DNA of 64,000 nucleotides from Allomuricauda sp. NBRC 101325 (GCF_030268205.1 NZ_BSQF01000004.1:186001-250000), one strand, 5' to 3'; positions 16,508-26,240 are shown, counted from the first letter of the stretch. Notes: generated by a model from the letters alone, not told the origin. Numbers and translations are program-made.

Positions 16508-18211
16508 ATGAAAAAGAGAGTAATATATTCAACCATACTAGCAGGACTCTTGCTATGGTCCTGTAGTGAAGACTTTACGGAAAAGGCAGCAACAGGAGCA
16601 CTTTCGGATGAGGCCTTGCAGAATGCACTGGGTGTAGATCTTAAATTGACCGCTGCATACTCCGCCATGGACGGTGAGCGTATCAACCGTCAAGGAGAAG
16701 GTGTTGCAGCTGGTGGTGATAACTGGTGGTCCGATGTGGTATCCGATGATGCACACAGAGGTAGTACCGATGGTGATAACACAGCTTTGTTCCAGATAGA
16801 GACTTTGGACTGGCAGACAGGTAACAACTGGTTCTTGGGAAGATGGAGCGCCATTTTTGGTGGTGTAAACCGTTGTAATGCCGTTTTGGATTTGATCGGT
16901 CAAATTCCAGAAGGTGATTTTACCCAACAAGCAGGTGAGGCCCTTTTCTTAAGAGCTTACTATAATTTTGAGCTTCAAAAGTTTTATGGAAATGTTCCAT
17001 TCCTTTCTGTTGAGAACTTGCAAAACCAAGAATTCAACCAACCTAACCCAGGTCCAATTTGGGCACAGATTGAGGCTGATTTGACCGAGGCCATTGGAAT
17101 GTTGGGTTCTGATATTGTAGTTGGTAGAGCAAATTCTTGGGTAGCAAAAGCAATGCTTGGAAAAGCGTTGTTGTACCAAGGTAAGTATGATGCCGCTTTG
17201 ACCCAATTGAACGATGTGATCAACAACGGACCATACTCCTTGAATGCAGAATTTGTGAACAACTTCAATTTTGCAGGAGAGAACGGACCGGAATCCTTGT
17301 TTGCCATTCAGTTTTCTGCGGATACAGGTCGTTCCTTCAATGGTAATGGAGCAGGTACATTGAACTACCCAGGTGGTGGACCGCTAGGTACTTGTTGTGG
17401 ATTCTACCAGCCAACCCAGGATTTGGTAAATGCTTACCAAACCGATGGCAGTGGATTGCCATTGTTGGATACCTATGCCGATACAGATGTGGCCAGTGAT
17501 TATGGAATCATCAGTGCAGATCCATTTACACCACATGCTGGACCATTGGATCCAAGATTGGATTATACCGTTTCCCGTAGAGGAATCGATTATAACGGTT
17601 TTGGTCTGAATCCAGGTAAAGAGTGGATCAGGGCAACCTTCCAAGATATTTCAGGACCATACCTTCCCAAGAAGAACGTATACCAAGCCGATGAAGTGGA
17701 TGCCAACCGTGGTACGGGAGGATGGGGCTCCGACTGGTCAGGTATCAACTACAATATCTTGCGATATGCAGATGTATTGTTGATGGCCGCAGAGGCAGCA
17801 GTTGAAAAGCCAACCCCAGATTTGGCATTGGCATTGAACTATGTGAACCAAGTTCGTAACAGAGCCAAGAACATGACCTATGTTCAAACCATTGATGGTA
17901 CAGCTGATGCTGCCAACTATCAGATTGAGCCATACGCTTCTTTTGCTGACCAAACTTTCGCTAGAAAAGCAGTTCGTTTTGAGCGTCGTTTGGAACTTGG
18001 AATGGAAGGTCACAGATTGTTCGATTTGAGAAGATGGGGTGTTGCGATGGAAACCATCAATACCTACATCCAAAACGAAGGAGAGGATCTTTACCTTTCT
18101 GGATATGATTCCAAGTTTAGTGCTTACCAAGCAAAACACGATCTGTATCCAATCCCAGTTAACGCAATTGACCAAAGTGGTGGTGTTTTAACACAAAACC
18201 CTGGTTATTAA
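16508..18211 (+). CDS. SusD/RagB-family nutrient-binding lipoprotein
   Basis: A 567-residue surface lipoprotein with lipobox ending at Cys19 (LLLWSC followed by SEDF, an acidic stretch consistent with surface export). Typical SusD features are the N-terminal helical TPR-like part (FLRAYYNFELQKFYGNVPF), the NYNILRYADVLLMAAEA helix and the C-terminal RFERRLELGMEGHRLFDLRRWG segment. It caps the SusC barrel and captures the nutrient. The gene follows susC by three bases and is closed by a strong terminator, so the pair is a transcription unit. Confidence 0.93.
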   Translation: MKKRVIYSTILAGLLLWSCSEDFTEKAATGALSDEALQNALGVDLKLTAAYSAMDGERINRQGEGVAAGGDNWWSDVVSDDAHRGSTDGDNTALFQIETLDWQTGNNWFLGRWSAIFGGVNRCNAVLDLIGQIPEGDFTQQAGEALFLRAYYNFELQKFYGNVPFLSVENLQNQEFNQPNPGPIWAQIEADLTEAIGMLGSDIVVGRANSWVAKAMLGKALLYQGKYDAALTQLNDVINNGPYSLNAEFVNNFNFAGENGPESLFAIQFSADTGRSFNGNGAGTLNYPGGGPLGTCCGFYQPTQDLVNAYQTDGSGLPLLDTYADTDVASDYGIISADPFTPHAGPLDPRLDYTVSRRGIDYNGFGLNPGKEWIRATFQDISGPYLPKKNVYQADEVDANRGTGGWGSDWSGINYNILRYADVLLMAAEAAVEKPTPDLALALNYVNQVRNRAKNMTYVQTIDGTADAANYQIEPYASFADQTFARKAVRFERRLELGMEGHRLFDLRRWGVAMETINTYIQNEGEDLYLSGYDSKFSAYQAKHDLYPIPVNAIDQSGGVLTQNPGY

Positions 18212-18249
18212 GATTAGAGTCTGAGTTAGTTAAATTTTAATTTAGTTGG

Positions 18250-18288
18250 ATAGGTTGCCAATTCATTTTGGCAACCTATTTTTATTAT
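18250..18288 (+). terminator. Rho-independent terminator after susCD
   Basis: ATAGGTTGCCAA (18250-18261), a six-base loop and the exact complement TTGGCAACCTAT (18268-18279) form a 12-bp perfect stem, followed by a T-rich tract (TTTTTATTATAA). Position, stem and U-run make this a convincing terminator. Confidence 0.88.
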
Positions 18289-18467
18289 AATAATTTTGTA
18301 TCCCATTGCAAACCAGTATATTATTTGGGTGTCAATAGTTTTTTTTAAAGATTTTATTTATAAATAATCGGTTAATTTTTGACTAATAAAAGCTTAGTGC
18401 TTTGTAGTCATAAAAACTCTTATTACTTTTTATTTTTCAATCAAACCTTACTAAATCATCAGCAACA

Positions 18468-21400
18468 GTGATTAAAAAATATATAGCAACAGCAGTCGTA
18501 ATCGCGTCAATTATTTCATGTTCAGAGAAGAAAGAAGACACTTTATTTTCTCAAATTCCATCAAAAAAATCCGGCGTAACATTCAACAATAAAATTATTG
18601 AGACCGATAGCTTTAATATTCTGACCAGCGAGTACATTTTTAACGGAGGTGGTGTTGCTGTGGGTGATTTTAACAATGACGATAAACCCGATTTGTTCTT
18701 TACCGGTAATCAGGTATCCAATAAGTTATATCTCAATCAAGGTGATTTTAAATTTAAAGATGTTACCGATGCTGCTGGGGTAGCCGCCAGTGACCAATGG
18801 AAAACAGGTACGGCAGTTATCGATATCAACAACGATGGTTTATTGGACATTTATGTCTGTACCGCCATGTACGAATCCGATGAGGAAAAGGCAAACATCC
18901 TTTTTGTAAACCAAGGGGTAAATGCGGATGGTGTTCCCGTTTTTAAGGAAATGGCCAAAGAATATGGCATTGCGGGCAACTACAACAGCATGAATGCTGC
19001 CTTTTTGGATTACAATAAAGATGGATTAATGGATTTGTACGTACTCAACAATGTGGATATCCATGTACTTCCATCCAATTACCGGGAAAAAATCACTGAC
19101 GGTTCAGCTTTGAGTAACGACCGATTATTCCGCAATAATGGAGACAATACCTTTACCGATGTTACCATGGAAGCAGGTATTACCATTGAGGGCTATGGCC
19201 TTGGAATTGCCATTTCTGATTTAAATTATGATGGCTGGCCCGATATTTATGTGAGCAACGATTATTTGAGCAATGATATTCTTTATATCAATAATGGGGA
19301 CGGCACCTTTACCAATAAAATAGGAGATTATGTAAAGCACCAAAGTAAGTTTTCCATGGGTAACGACATATCGGATTTCAATAATGATGGATATCTAGAT
19401 ATTGTGACCCTCGATATGCTCGGTGAAACCAACAACAGGATTAAAACAACCATCAAAGCCACAAATTATAACGATTACCATATGAATGATAGGTACGGCT
19501 TTGAATATCAATACATGCGTAACATGCTTCAAATGGGGCAAGGTCCCGGCGTTCCTTATAGTGAAATTGGTTTGATGGCAGGAGTCTCCAAAACCGATTG
19601 GAGCTGGTCTCCATTATTTGTGGATGCAGACAACGATGGCCAAAAGGACCTACTAATTACAAACGGCTTTCCTCGCGATATTACCGACCTCGATTTTGGG
19701 GAATTTAATTTTAACGTACAAAGATATTTGAGCACAGCACAAATATTGGATTCAATTCCAGTGGTTAAAATACCAAACTACGCCTATAAAAATGAGGGTA
19801 ACGGACAATTTAAAGATGTGGGAAAAGAGTGGGGCTTGAGCATTCCATCCTTTTCAAACGGAGCTGTTTTTGCCGATTTGGATGGCGATGGGGATTTGGA
19901 TTATGTGGTGAGCAACATTAATGATGAGGCATTTATTTTTAAAAACAATCTGGAGCAGGATGCCCGTACCAATAAAAATTACCTACAATTGGATTTGCAA
20001 GGTCCAGAGAACAATAGGGCAGGATTGGGCACTAAAGTAGCCGTTCGGTTCAATGATGGCAGTTTCCAATACTATGAGCACCAATTAAATCGCGGATATT
20101 TGTCCACGGTACAAAGTGTCGCCCATTTTGGAATCGGGGATGAACAGCATATTGCTTCATTGGAGATTTTATGGCCCGATGGTAAATCACAGATTATAAA
20201 AGAAGTTGCAAGCAATCAAAAACTTAAAGTAAGTTATACCGATGCAAGCTTGGCTTCAAATACTGCTTTGACTTTTCCATTGAGTCCTAAGAAAACAGAC
20301 CCGATCTATCATGAAATATCAGACCAAATTGGGGTGAGTTTTGTGCATAAAGAAGAAGACAAGGCTGATTTTTATGTACAACCGACAATTCCGCATAAGT
20401 TGACTCAAAATGGGCCGAAACTGGCCAAAGGGGATATCAATGGTGATGGTTTTGAGGATTTTGTAATCGGTAGCTCAGCAGGACATTCTCCTATCATTTT
20501 TTGGCAAGATGCCACAGGAAACTTTACCAGTACAGTTTTGTTTGAGGATGAGAAGAGCAAAGCCCATGAAGAGACCAGTCTAACCCTTTTTGATTTGGAC
20601 AACGATGGCGATTTGGATATGTACATGGTTTCTGGGAGCAATGAATTTGATTTGGGATCAGAGCTATATCAGGATTATTTGATGATCAATGAGGGCAATG
20701 GAAAGTTTACCCGATCAACAGATAAAATGCCGGAGATAAAATCAAGTGGTTCGGTAGTCGAGGCCGCGGATTTTGATGGAGATGGCTTTGTAGATCTATT
20801 TGTTGGCGGACGCACACCTTACGCCCAATATCCGAAAGCAGATGATTCCTATTTGCTTAAAAACGAAAATGGGATATTGGTCGATGTTACGGAAAAATAC
20901 AATAAAGAACTTAGGAACCTGGGGATGATCACAGATGCCAAATGGGCAGATGTTGATAAGGATAATTTAATGGACCTTATCTTGGTGGGAGAATTTATGC
21001 CAGTTACCGTATTTCTCAATAAAAAAGATTCTTTTCAAGCTATAGCTGCATCTGGATTGCAGCAGTTATCTGGATGGTGGGAATGTGTTTTGGCCGATGA
21101 TTTCGATAACGATGGTGATATCGACTTGATAGCAGGAAATCTAGGTTCCAATAATTTTTATCAGCCTTCACAAGACAGACCTGTGACCATGTTGGCAAAG
21201 GATTTTGACAATAACGGTGCTATTGATCCCGTAATGTTCTCTTATATCAAAGGTAATTTCGAAAATGGAACATACGAGCCTTATCCAGTTAATTATTGGG
21301 GGGATTTGATGTCGCAAAGTCCAATGTTCAGAAAAAAGTTTGACTATTTTAGGGAGTTTGCCAGAACTACCAAAGATGAACTATTTACACCTGAAGAACT

Positions 21401-21794
21401 TGATGGTGTTATGGAATTGGTGGCGAACCATGATCAAACCAGCTATTTTCAAAATGACGGAAATGGTAATTTCACGCTGGCCGAATTGCCCTGGCAATCC
21501 CAATCAGCACCTATAAAATGCATGATAAAGGCAGGGTCCGATAGTGGTGATATTCTTATGATCGGTAATGATTATGGCAATGAAGCTTTCTTTGGAAGAT
21601 ACGATGCGTTCAATGGCGGAATTTTAGTGAGTGACGGAAATGGCGGTTTTGAGTTTAAAAATGCCGAAGAAAGTGGATTCAAGGTATCTGGAGATGGAAA
21701 GGATATGATTTTGGTGGAACGAGCAGGTGGAGGTGAGCCCTACATCATAGTTTCTCAAAATAAGGGCAAGCTTTTGGTGTACTCTAAAAGCTAG
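18468..21794 (+). CDS. Large VCBS/FG-GAP repeat lipoprotein with ASPIC/UnbV domain
   Basis: A 1108-residue predicted lipoprotein (start GTG at 18468; hydrophobic leader ending IISC at Cys18). It contains many FG-GAP/VCBS-type repeats with Ca2+-binding loops such as DFNNDDKPD, DINNDGLLD, DLDGDGDLD and DFDNDGDID, forming one or two predicted beta-propellers. Near the middle is an ASPIC/UnbV domain (GLGTKVAVRF through HFGIGDE and LEILWPDG). Such proteins occur next to SusCD pairs in Bacteroidota; role unknown, probably surface binding of a polymer or ligand. It follows the susCD terminator by about 180 bases and so probably has its own promoter. It is convergent with a cytochrome/VCBS lipoprotein. 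Confidence 0.87.
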   Translation: MIKKYIATAVVIASIISCSEKKEDTLFSQIPSKKSGVTFNNKIIETDSFNILTSEYIFNGGGVAVGDFNNDDKPDLFFTGNQVSNKLYLNQGDFKFKDVTDAAGVAASDQWKTGTAVIDINNDGLLDIYVCTAMYESDEEKANILFVNQGVNADGVPVFKEMAKEYGIAGNYNSMNAAFLDYNKDGLMDLYVLNNVDIHVLPSNYREKITDGSALSNDRLFRNNGDNTFTDVTMEAGITIEGYGLGIAISDLNYDGWPDIYVSNDYLSNDILYINNGDGTFTNKIGDYVKHQSKFSMGNDISDFNNDGYLDIVTLDMLGETNNRIKTTIKATNYNDYHMNDRYGFEYQYMRNMLQMGQGPGVPYSEIGLMAGVSKTDWSWSPLFVDADNDGQKDLLITNGFPRDITDLDFGEFNFNVQRYLSTAQILDSIPVVKIPNYAYKNEGNGQFKDVGKEWGLSIPSFSNGAVFADLDGDGDLDYVVSNINDEAFIFKNNLEQDARTNKNYLQLDLQGPENNRAGLGTKVAVRFNDGSFQYYEHQLNRGYLSTVQSVAHFGIGDEQHIASLEILWPDGKSQIIKEVASNQKLKVSYTDASLASNTALTFPLSPKKTDPIYHEISDQIGVSFVHKEEDKADFYVQPTIPHKLTQNGPKLAKGDINGDGFEDFVIGSSAGHSPIIFWQDATGNFTSTVLFEDEKSKAHEETSLTLFDLDNDGDLDMYMVSGSNEFDLGSELYQDYLMINEGNGKFTRSTDKMPEIKSSGSVVEAADFDGDGFVDLFVGGRTPYAQYPKADDSYLLKNENGILVDVTEKYNKELRNLGMITDAKWADVDKDNLMDLILVGEFMPVTVFLNKKDSFQAIAASGLQQLSGWWECVLADDFDNDGDIDLIAGNLGSNNFYQPSQDRPVTMLAKDFDNNGAIDPVMFSYIKGNFENGTYEPYPVNYWGDLMSQSPMFRKKFDYFREFARTTKDELFTPEELDGVMELVANHDQTSYFQNDGNGNFTLAELPWQSQSAPIKCMIKAGSDSGDILMIGNDYGNEAFFGRYDAFNGGILVSDGNGGFEFKNAEESGFKVSGDGKDMILVERAGGGEPYIIVSQNKGKLLVYSKS

Positions 21795-21823
21795 TTTTCC
21801 AACATAAAAAATCAAGAATTAAA

Positions 21824-23323
21824 TTAATGGAGCGTGTTTTCCAAGATCAAAAGATCGGCGGATGATGCGCTCCATTTTTCTGCCAAGTCCTTGGGGATTG
21901 AGCTGAAGAAATAGGTGAAAGCACTCAAAATAATATCTTGGTCCCCATCAGCATCAACATCGGCAGCTTTCATTAAAAACCATTTACCATCAGCCTCCAA
22001 CGGTAAGGTTCTTGTGATAAACTCGAATTCAGGGTTACCCGTATTTTCCAAATAAATAAAAGAATTAACCGGTCGATCAGCATAATCGGGGAAGGTAGAA
22101 ATCAAGGCAATATCCATATCCCCATCTTGGTCAAAATCTGCAGTTTCGCTTCGCGTGGCACCGTACATGGGATAAAAATAGGATTCCTCAAATTCATTAT
22201 TCCCATTATTGAGGTAAATACGCATACCGTGATACGGCTTTAATATTTGGGTTTTGTCGGCGTTGTCACCATGAACGGTAATAATGTCTTCATCGCCATC
22301 ATTGTCTACATCCACCATTTCGAACCAACTTGTACCGTAAATGGGACTAAAACGAACTAGATAATCCCGAGAAAAGGTCAAATTTTCTTTTTGGTATAAA
22401 ACCATAATGGATTCATCTCCCTGCGCCTTTAAAAAAACAATATCATCATTGCCATCCTTGTCCAAATCCCTAACAATGGTCTTCATGGCACCAGGATTTT
22501 GGATCAAAATGCTTTTCTCATATACACTCTGATCATTTTGTTTTAAAAGGGAAAGGGCACCCGTTAAGTTTCCAAATTCACTGATTACAATCTCGGATTT
22601 GCCATCCTTGTTAAAATCATGAATCAAAGTATGTACAGGTCGATGTAGTTCCGATGCCAATGTGGATATCGAATCTCCCTGTTTTAAAAAAATGGCGCCT
22701 TCTTTTTCTTGGGAAGGATCCAAAATACCAACTGCGGTAATAAAAGTGCCATTTTCCGTATTTGTGGTTGCAGTAACAGGACTGGGAGCTGTATAAAATT
22801 GTTCGGTTGTATCATTTTTGAATTGATATTGTTTGATACTTCCATTCAATTCACCGGTAACAATCGATAGGGAAGATTTATTAAAATCCAAAAAAGAGAT
22901 TGTTGTTCCAGGAATACTGTCCAAAGCAACCTGATTGAATTTAAATTTATCCAAGGGTTGCGTTTCCCGGTTTGGAATCTCGGGGAGTTCTTCGGGTGCA
23001 TTTTGAATGATATAGGCTTTGAGCAGCTCCCAATCTTCCTCCGAAATGGTAGGTACGGAACTATAAATGCCCTGCTCGATCAATTCATATTGCTCATCAA
23101 AGGAATACCCCTTAAAGGGATTGAATTTGGGGTCTCTAATTCCCATTCGAGCCCCCATATCAGGTAAGATGTTTTCGGCCCATAATTCTTTTGTGAGATA
23201 TTCCGTATTCGGTAGGGTATGGCATCGTGCGCAATGCATTGCATATAATTGTTCTCCTTGGTCTTGCTTGGATTTTGCACAGGATACTACGACCAGGCAT
23301 AACAGAAAAATGAATAATCTCAT
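21824..23323 (-). CDS. Cytochrome c / VCBS-repeat fusion lipoprotein
   Basis: A 499-residue lipoprotein (lipobox VVVSC, Cys15). A single c-type haem motif CARCH lies at about 31-35, followed by a mono-haem domain to about residue 110 with Met candidates near ILPDMGARMG. The rest is made of VCBS/FG-GAP repeats with DFNKDGKSE, DLDKDGNDD, DVDNDGDED, DFDQDGDMD and DVDADGDQD calcium loops. It could pass electrons at the cell envelope, and it is the only cytochrome gene near the GMC dehydrogenase, which lacks a cytochrome subunit; that link is inference. It converges on the large VCBS lipoprotein gene, 29 bases apart, with no terminator visible. Confidence 0.85.
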   Translation of the reverse strand: MRLFIFLLCLVVVSCAKSKQDQGEQLYAMHCARCHTLPNTEYLTKELWAENILPDMGARMGIRDPKFNPFKGYSFDEQYELIEQGIYSSVPTISEEDWELLKAYIIQNAPEELPEIPNRETQPLDKFKFNQVALDSIPGTTISFLDFNKSSLSIVTGELNGSIKQYQFKNDTTEQFYTAPSPVTATTNTENGTFITAVGILDPSQEKEGAIFLKQGDSISTLASELHRPVHTLIHDFNKDGKSEIVISEFGNLTGALSLLKQNDQSVYEKSILIQNPGAMKTIVRDLDKDGNDDIVFLKAQGDESIMVLYQKENLTFSRDYLVRFSPIYGTSWFEMVDVDNDGDEDIITVHGDNADKTQILKPYHGMRIYLNNGNNEFEESYFYPMYGATRSETADFDQDGDMDIALISTFPDYADRPVNSFIYLENTGNPEFEFITRTLPLEADGKWFLMKAADVDADGDQDIILSAFTYFFSSIPKDLAEKWSASSADLLILENTLH

Positions 23324-23405
23324 TTAAATGGGGTGCGTTTTATCAATTGAGGTCTAAAGTTTGTAAAATTATAGAAATGAACTTGAATGTAATGATCAAA
23401 CCCTT

Positions 23406-24482
23406 TTAAAAAGACTCTCCAATCCTAAAATAAAGGCCCCAATCGTCTTTGCCGATCGCCCCATCCAATCCAATGTTGAAATGATCCTCTTTAAAAACAG
23501 TGTACCGGTACCCCGCTCCAATTCCGGGGTAGAGTTTACCGTTGAATTCGTCGTTTATGGAGCCAAATATGGTAGCTGCTCCCAAAAAACCCACGAGTCC
23601 CATATTTTTGTTGAAGTTTAGACGGTATTCTCCTTGAAGTGCAAAAATCGCATCCCCTCGATATTTTCCGTCCGAATAGCCCCGAATATCTTTACCCCCG
23701 ATGACCACTTGCCGTTCAAAATTCAACGCGCCAAGACCAAACTCGGCATGCCCACGAAATGCCAGAACATTTTTGTTATTGGAAAAGTCAAAAAACTTGT
23801 TATAACTCAGGGAAATAATATTGATATCCTCATCATTGCCCAAAGCCGTAGGAAAGGAATTCCATTGGATATTGGTCAAAGAACCATTGGTAGGATAATA
23901 AATTTGATTTCGTTTATCGATGGAGGACTGTACCAAAAATCCCAAGTAATTGTTTTCATTTTTTTCTTCGCTATCCTCAAATTCGGTGTCGGTAATGTTG
24001 TAAATGAAACCAAGACCACCGTACCATTTATTTTTTATTCTTCGAAGGGCGGTCAGATTGATAACCGTGATATTGGAGGCGTAATCGGCAAACCCGGGTT
24101 GCTCCACTTCAGAAACATATATTTGGGCTCTTTGTGTGCCGTTCATTAGGTAAAAGGTAAGTCGCCAATCGTTTTCCTTTAAAAACCATCTATGAAAGGT
24201 TCCGACCAAATAAGAGTCATTGGTGGTGTATATTCCCATAACTCCCGACATGGATTTTGGCGAGATGGTGTCTTTCTCTGATAGTCGATACATCATACTC
24301 CCAACAACGCCCATTTGAAGTTCCAATGTTCTACTGTAATTAATGTAGGGGAATACTTTTGCCGTAATTTTTTTATCATTATCCGACGTTTCTTTTTGAC
24401 CCAAAATCTGCTGACAAAGCATAATGCTAAATCCAAAGAAGCAAATGGAGGTCAATCGAAACTTTGCAAAATGATAATTCAT
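23406..24482 (-). CDS. Omp85/BamA-like C-terminal barrel protein lacking visible POTRA domains
   Basis: A 358-residue predicted outer-membrane protein with a signal-like N-terminus (to about LGQ at 29) and successive beta strands. The segment VVIGGKDIRGYSDGKYRG followed by EYRLNF resembles the conserved RGY and E.R region of the surface-antigen (D15/Omp85) barrel, and the protein ends in Phe. POTRA repeats are not evident, and the length suits a barrel alone. It lies four bases downstream of another barrel gene in the same direction. Role unknown; protein insertion or secretion of a neighbour is possible but unproven. Confidence 0.65.
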   Translation of the reverse strand: MNYHFAKFRLTSICFFGFSIMLCQQILGQKETSDNDKKITAKVFPYINYSRTLELQMGVVGSMMYRLSEKDTISPKSMSGVMGIYTTNDSYLVGTFHRWFLKENDWRLTFYLMNGTQRAQIYVSEVEQPGFADYASNITVINLTALRRIKNKWYGGLGFIYNITDTEFEDSEEKNENNYLGFLVQSSIDKRNQIYYPTNGSLTNIQWNSFPTALGNDEDINIISLSYNKFFDFSNNKNVLAFRGHAEFGLGALNFERQVVIGGKDIRGYSDGKYRGDAIFALQGEYRLNFNKNMGLVGFLGAATIFGSINDEFNGKLYPGIGAGYRYTVFKEDHFNIGLDGAIGKDDWGLYFRIGESF

Positions 24483-24486
24483 ATAT

Positions 24487-25125
24487 CTAGTTTAGTTTAA
24501 GAAAGAAACCTCCAGATAAGGCTCCGATAATGGTGGTTGTACTAACACTTACGCCAGTGCTTGGTCCCCCTGGACCAACACCCACGTATAATCCTCCCCA
24601 TTCAACAGGAAAAAACAAATGTCCTTGCAAAATAATTCCCAATCGTGGGGCCAACAACATTTTAACCCCGCCCTTTGCAGAAAATGCAAATTTGGTCGAG
24701 GAACTTAAATCGCGGTCGGTCAGATCACGGTTTTCGTTAGAAGGACTTAATATGGCCAAACCCAAACCACCGCCCAAAAATGGTTTTATGTTATCATTGC
24801 CAAAATATTTTAATCCAGTTACTTGGATCAAATCCACGGCAATATCCGACAATCGTTCCTCTCCATTGGTGTAATTGACATCCCGCATTCTTAACTCACT
24901 GCCCATTCGTGTATAGGATATTTCAGCGCCAACATATCCCATATCATAGCCGGCCGTAATGTGGTACTGGTCGCTATCTTTTATTTTTAGATAATTTCTT
25001 CCGTAGTTAAGTTTGGTGCCAAACTGATAACCATAGCTGGCGGAAACCTCTATACTTTGGGCATAAGTTTGAAAAATTCCTATAGAAAGAAACAGTACTA
25101 ATACTAGGTTGACAGGATGTTTCAT
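24487..25125 (-). CDS. Predicted outer-membrane beta-barrel protein (OmpA-barrel-like)
   Basis: A 212-residue protein with a signal peptide (about 1-22, ending TYAQ) and about eight amphipathic strands separated by turns (SYGYQFGTKLNYG, GYVGAEISYTRMG, KPFLGGGLGLAIL, FSAKGGVKMLLAPRLGI), ending GGFFLKLN. This resembles the small eight-stranded outer-membrane barrels of Bacteroidota. It starts the two-gene unit with the Omp85-like gene. No specific function can be given. Confidence 0.65.
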   Translation of the reverse strand: MKHPVNLVLVLFLSIGIFQTYAQSIEVSASYGYQFGTKLNYGRNYLKIKDSDQYHITAGYDMGYVGAEISYTRMGSELRMRDVNYTNGEERLSDIAVDLIQVTGLKYFGNDNIKPFLGGGLGLAILSPSNENRDLTDRDLSSSTKFAFSAKGGVKMLLAPRLGIILQGHLFFPVEWGGLYVGVGPGGPSTGVSVSTTTIIGALSGGFFLKLN

Positions 25126-25430
25126 AGGTATGCTTTTGAAGTTTAAAATTCAGTTAACCGCAAATTAGTTCTTCCAAATTGAGTATGAATTAGCTTTTGA
25201 GGACATTGGACACTTAAGATTTAGTATTGGAATTAATTCTTCATAAAATGCATGATTAAGCCAAGCGTTGGTATGATTGCCATAGCGATCAAAATATTTT
25301 TATGGTAATCCTCTTTTGTAGCATAAGGCGTTTCAATCTTTATATTTCGTTTGGCTGATGGCTAAAAAAGCACACATTATGGTTAAAAGCAAAGGATAAT
25401 GGCAAATTGCACTTCTGTGCTTCGATTCTA
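25126..25430. other. Intergenic stretch of about 305 bases with one possible micro-ORF
   Basis: This gap lies between two minus-strand genes and should contain the promoter of the barrel pair. Apart from a short minus-strand reading frame (25233-25337, listed separately) I see no strong hairpin, repeat or RNA gene. Confidence 0.5.
25233..25337 (-). pseudogene. Possible small membrane protein or gene remnant without an ATG start
   Basis: On the minus strand an open frame after a TAG encodes about 34 residues, IETPYATKEDYHKN then a hydrophobic segment ILIAMAIIPTLGLIMHF and MKN before TAA (25233-25235). The composition looks protein-like: a charged N-terminal part followed by one transmembrane helix. 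No ATG precedes the helix; the first codon that would suit is ATT at 25335-25337, a rare start. It may be a real small protein, a remnant that lost its start, or chance. Confidence 0.28.
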
Positions 25431-26102
25431 TTATTCCTGTGCTTGCACACTGTTTTCAGTCAGTAAACCTGCAAGTTCAATACTATATTTTTCGATAGTC
25501 TTGTCGATGTCAACCGGGTCAACAATTTTAAATTGTCCCACCCACTGTAAATTGTCTGCATCTGAATTGTCCAAACTGTAAAGTGCACTTTCAAAGAAAT
25601 ATTGCATTCCAGTATCAACATAGGTAGAATTCCAATTGTATGCCGGATAATAGGAATAATAGGCACCGAACCGTCGATATCGTGGTCCCGGATAATAAAC
25701 TGCACTTGATGGGGTTTGCGTTACAAATTGTTGGGAATCGACCATGTGTGTGATCACAGCGCCATCGTATCCATCACCTACCAATCGTTCTTTCAAATTC
25801 ATGATATCACCTTCACTTTGCAAAGGTTTTGCATCAAAATAAGGAATATTATAGGATGCAGTCGCATCAACACCTTTTTCATAAAGTTGTGCGACGAGTC
25901 TATCTTCAAAGGACCTTCGGGAAATCTCACTTTTGGATTTGGCAATAACAACGATGTTCTTGTATTCCCTCTTGACATTGCTGTAGTTTTTGGATTTGGT
26001 CAAATAACCACTGCTACAGCCATAAAAACCAAATACGGACATTGCAAGGAACAAGGGAAAATGGTTTTTCAAGGTCAACAATAAGGATTTTAATCGTTTC
26101 AT
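25431..26102 (-). CDS. Lipoprotein of unknown function
   Basis: About 223 residues from the ATG at 26100-26102. The frame extends to 26213, but the upstream 37 residues look non-coding, whereas the chosen start gives a hydrophobic leader ending GFYGC (Cys29). The mature protein has KNIVVIAKSKSEISRRSFEDRLVAQLYEKGVDA near its start, an alpha/beta pattern seen in small envelope lipoproteins, then a Tyr-rich segment YYPGPRYRRFGAYYSYYPAY. I do not recognise a named family with certainty. It is transcribed alone. Confidence 0.65.
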   Translation of the reverse strand: MKRLKSLLLTLKNHFPLFLAMSVFGFYGCSSGYLTKSKNYSNVKREYKNIVVIAKSKSEISRRSFEDRLVAQLYEKGVDATASYNIPYFDAKPLQSEGDIMNLKERLVGDGYDGAVITHMVDSQQFVTQTPSSAVYYPGPRYRRFGAYYSYYPAYNWNSTYVDTGMQYFFESALYSLDNSDADNLQWVGQFKIVDPVDIDKTIEKYSIELAGLLTENSVQAQE

Positions 26103-26240
26103 GGTACTTATCTTTAAATTGCTTTTTCGAAACTCATACCCTAACCCAAAAATATTTACAATCGGCCCCCTCACTTCAACACGGTAACTATTTTGGTCGG
26201 TAATTATTTCCATTGTTTGATTGGTTCGCCAAACCTATTG

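Noticed and set aside
18296..18314. Third operator-like sequence (TTGTATCCCATTG) before the VCBS lipoprotein gene
   Set aside because: Only about 12 of 19 bases match, symmetry is lost in the right half; such a match is expected by chance in AT-rich DNA.
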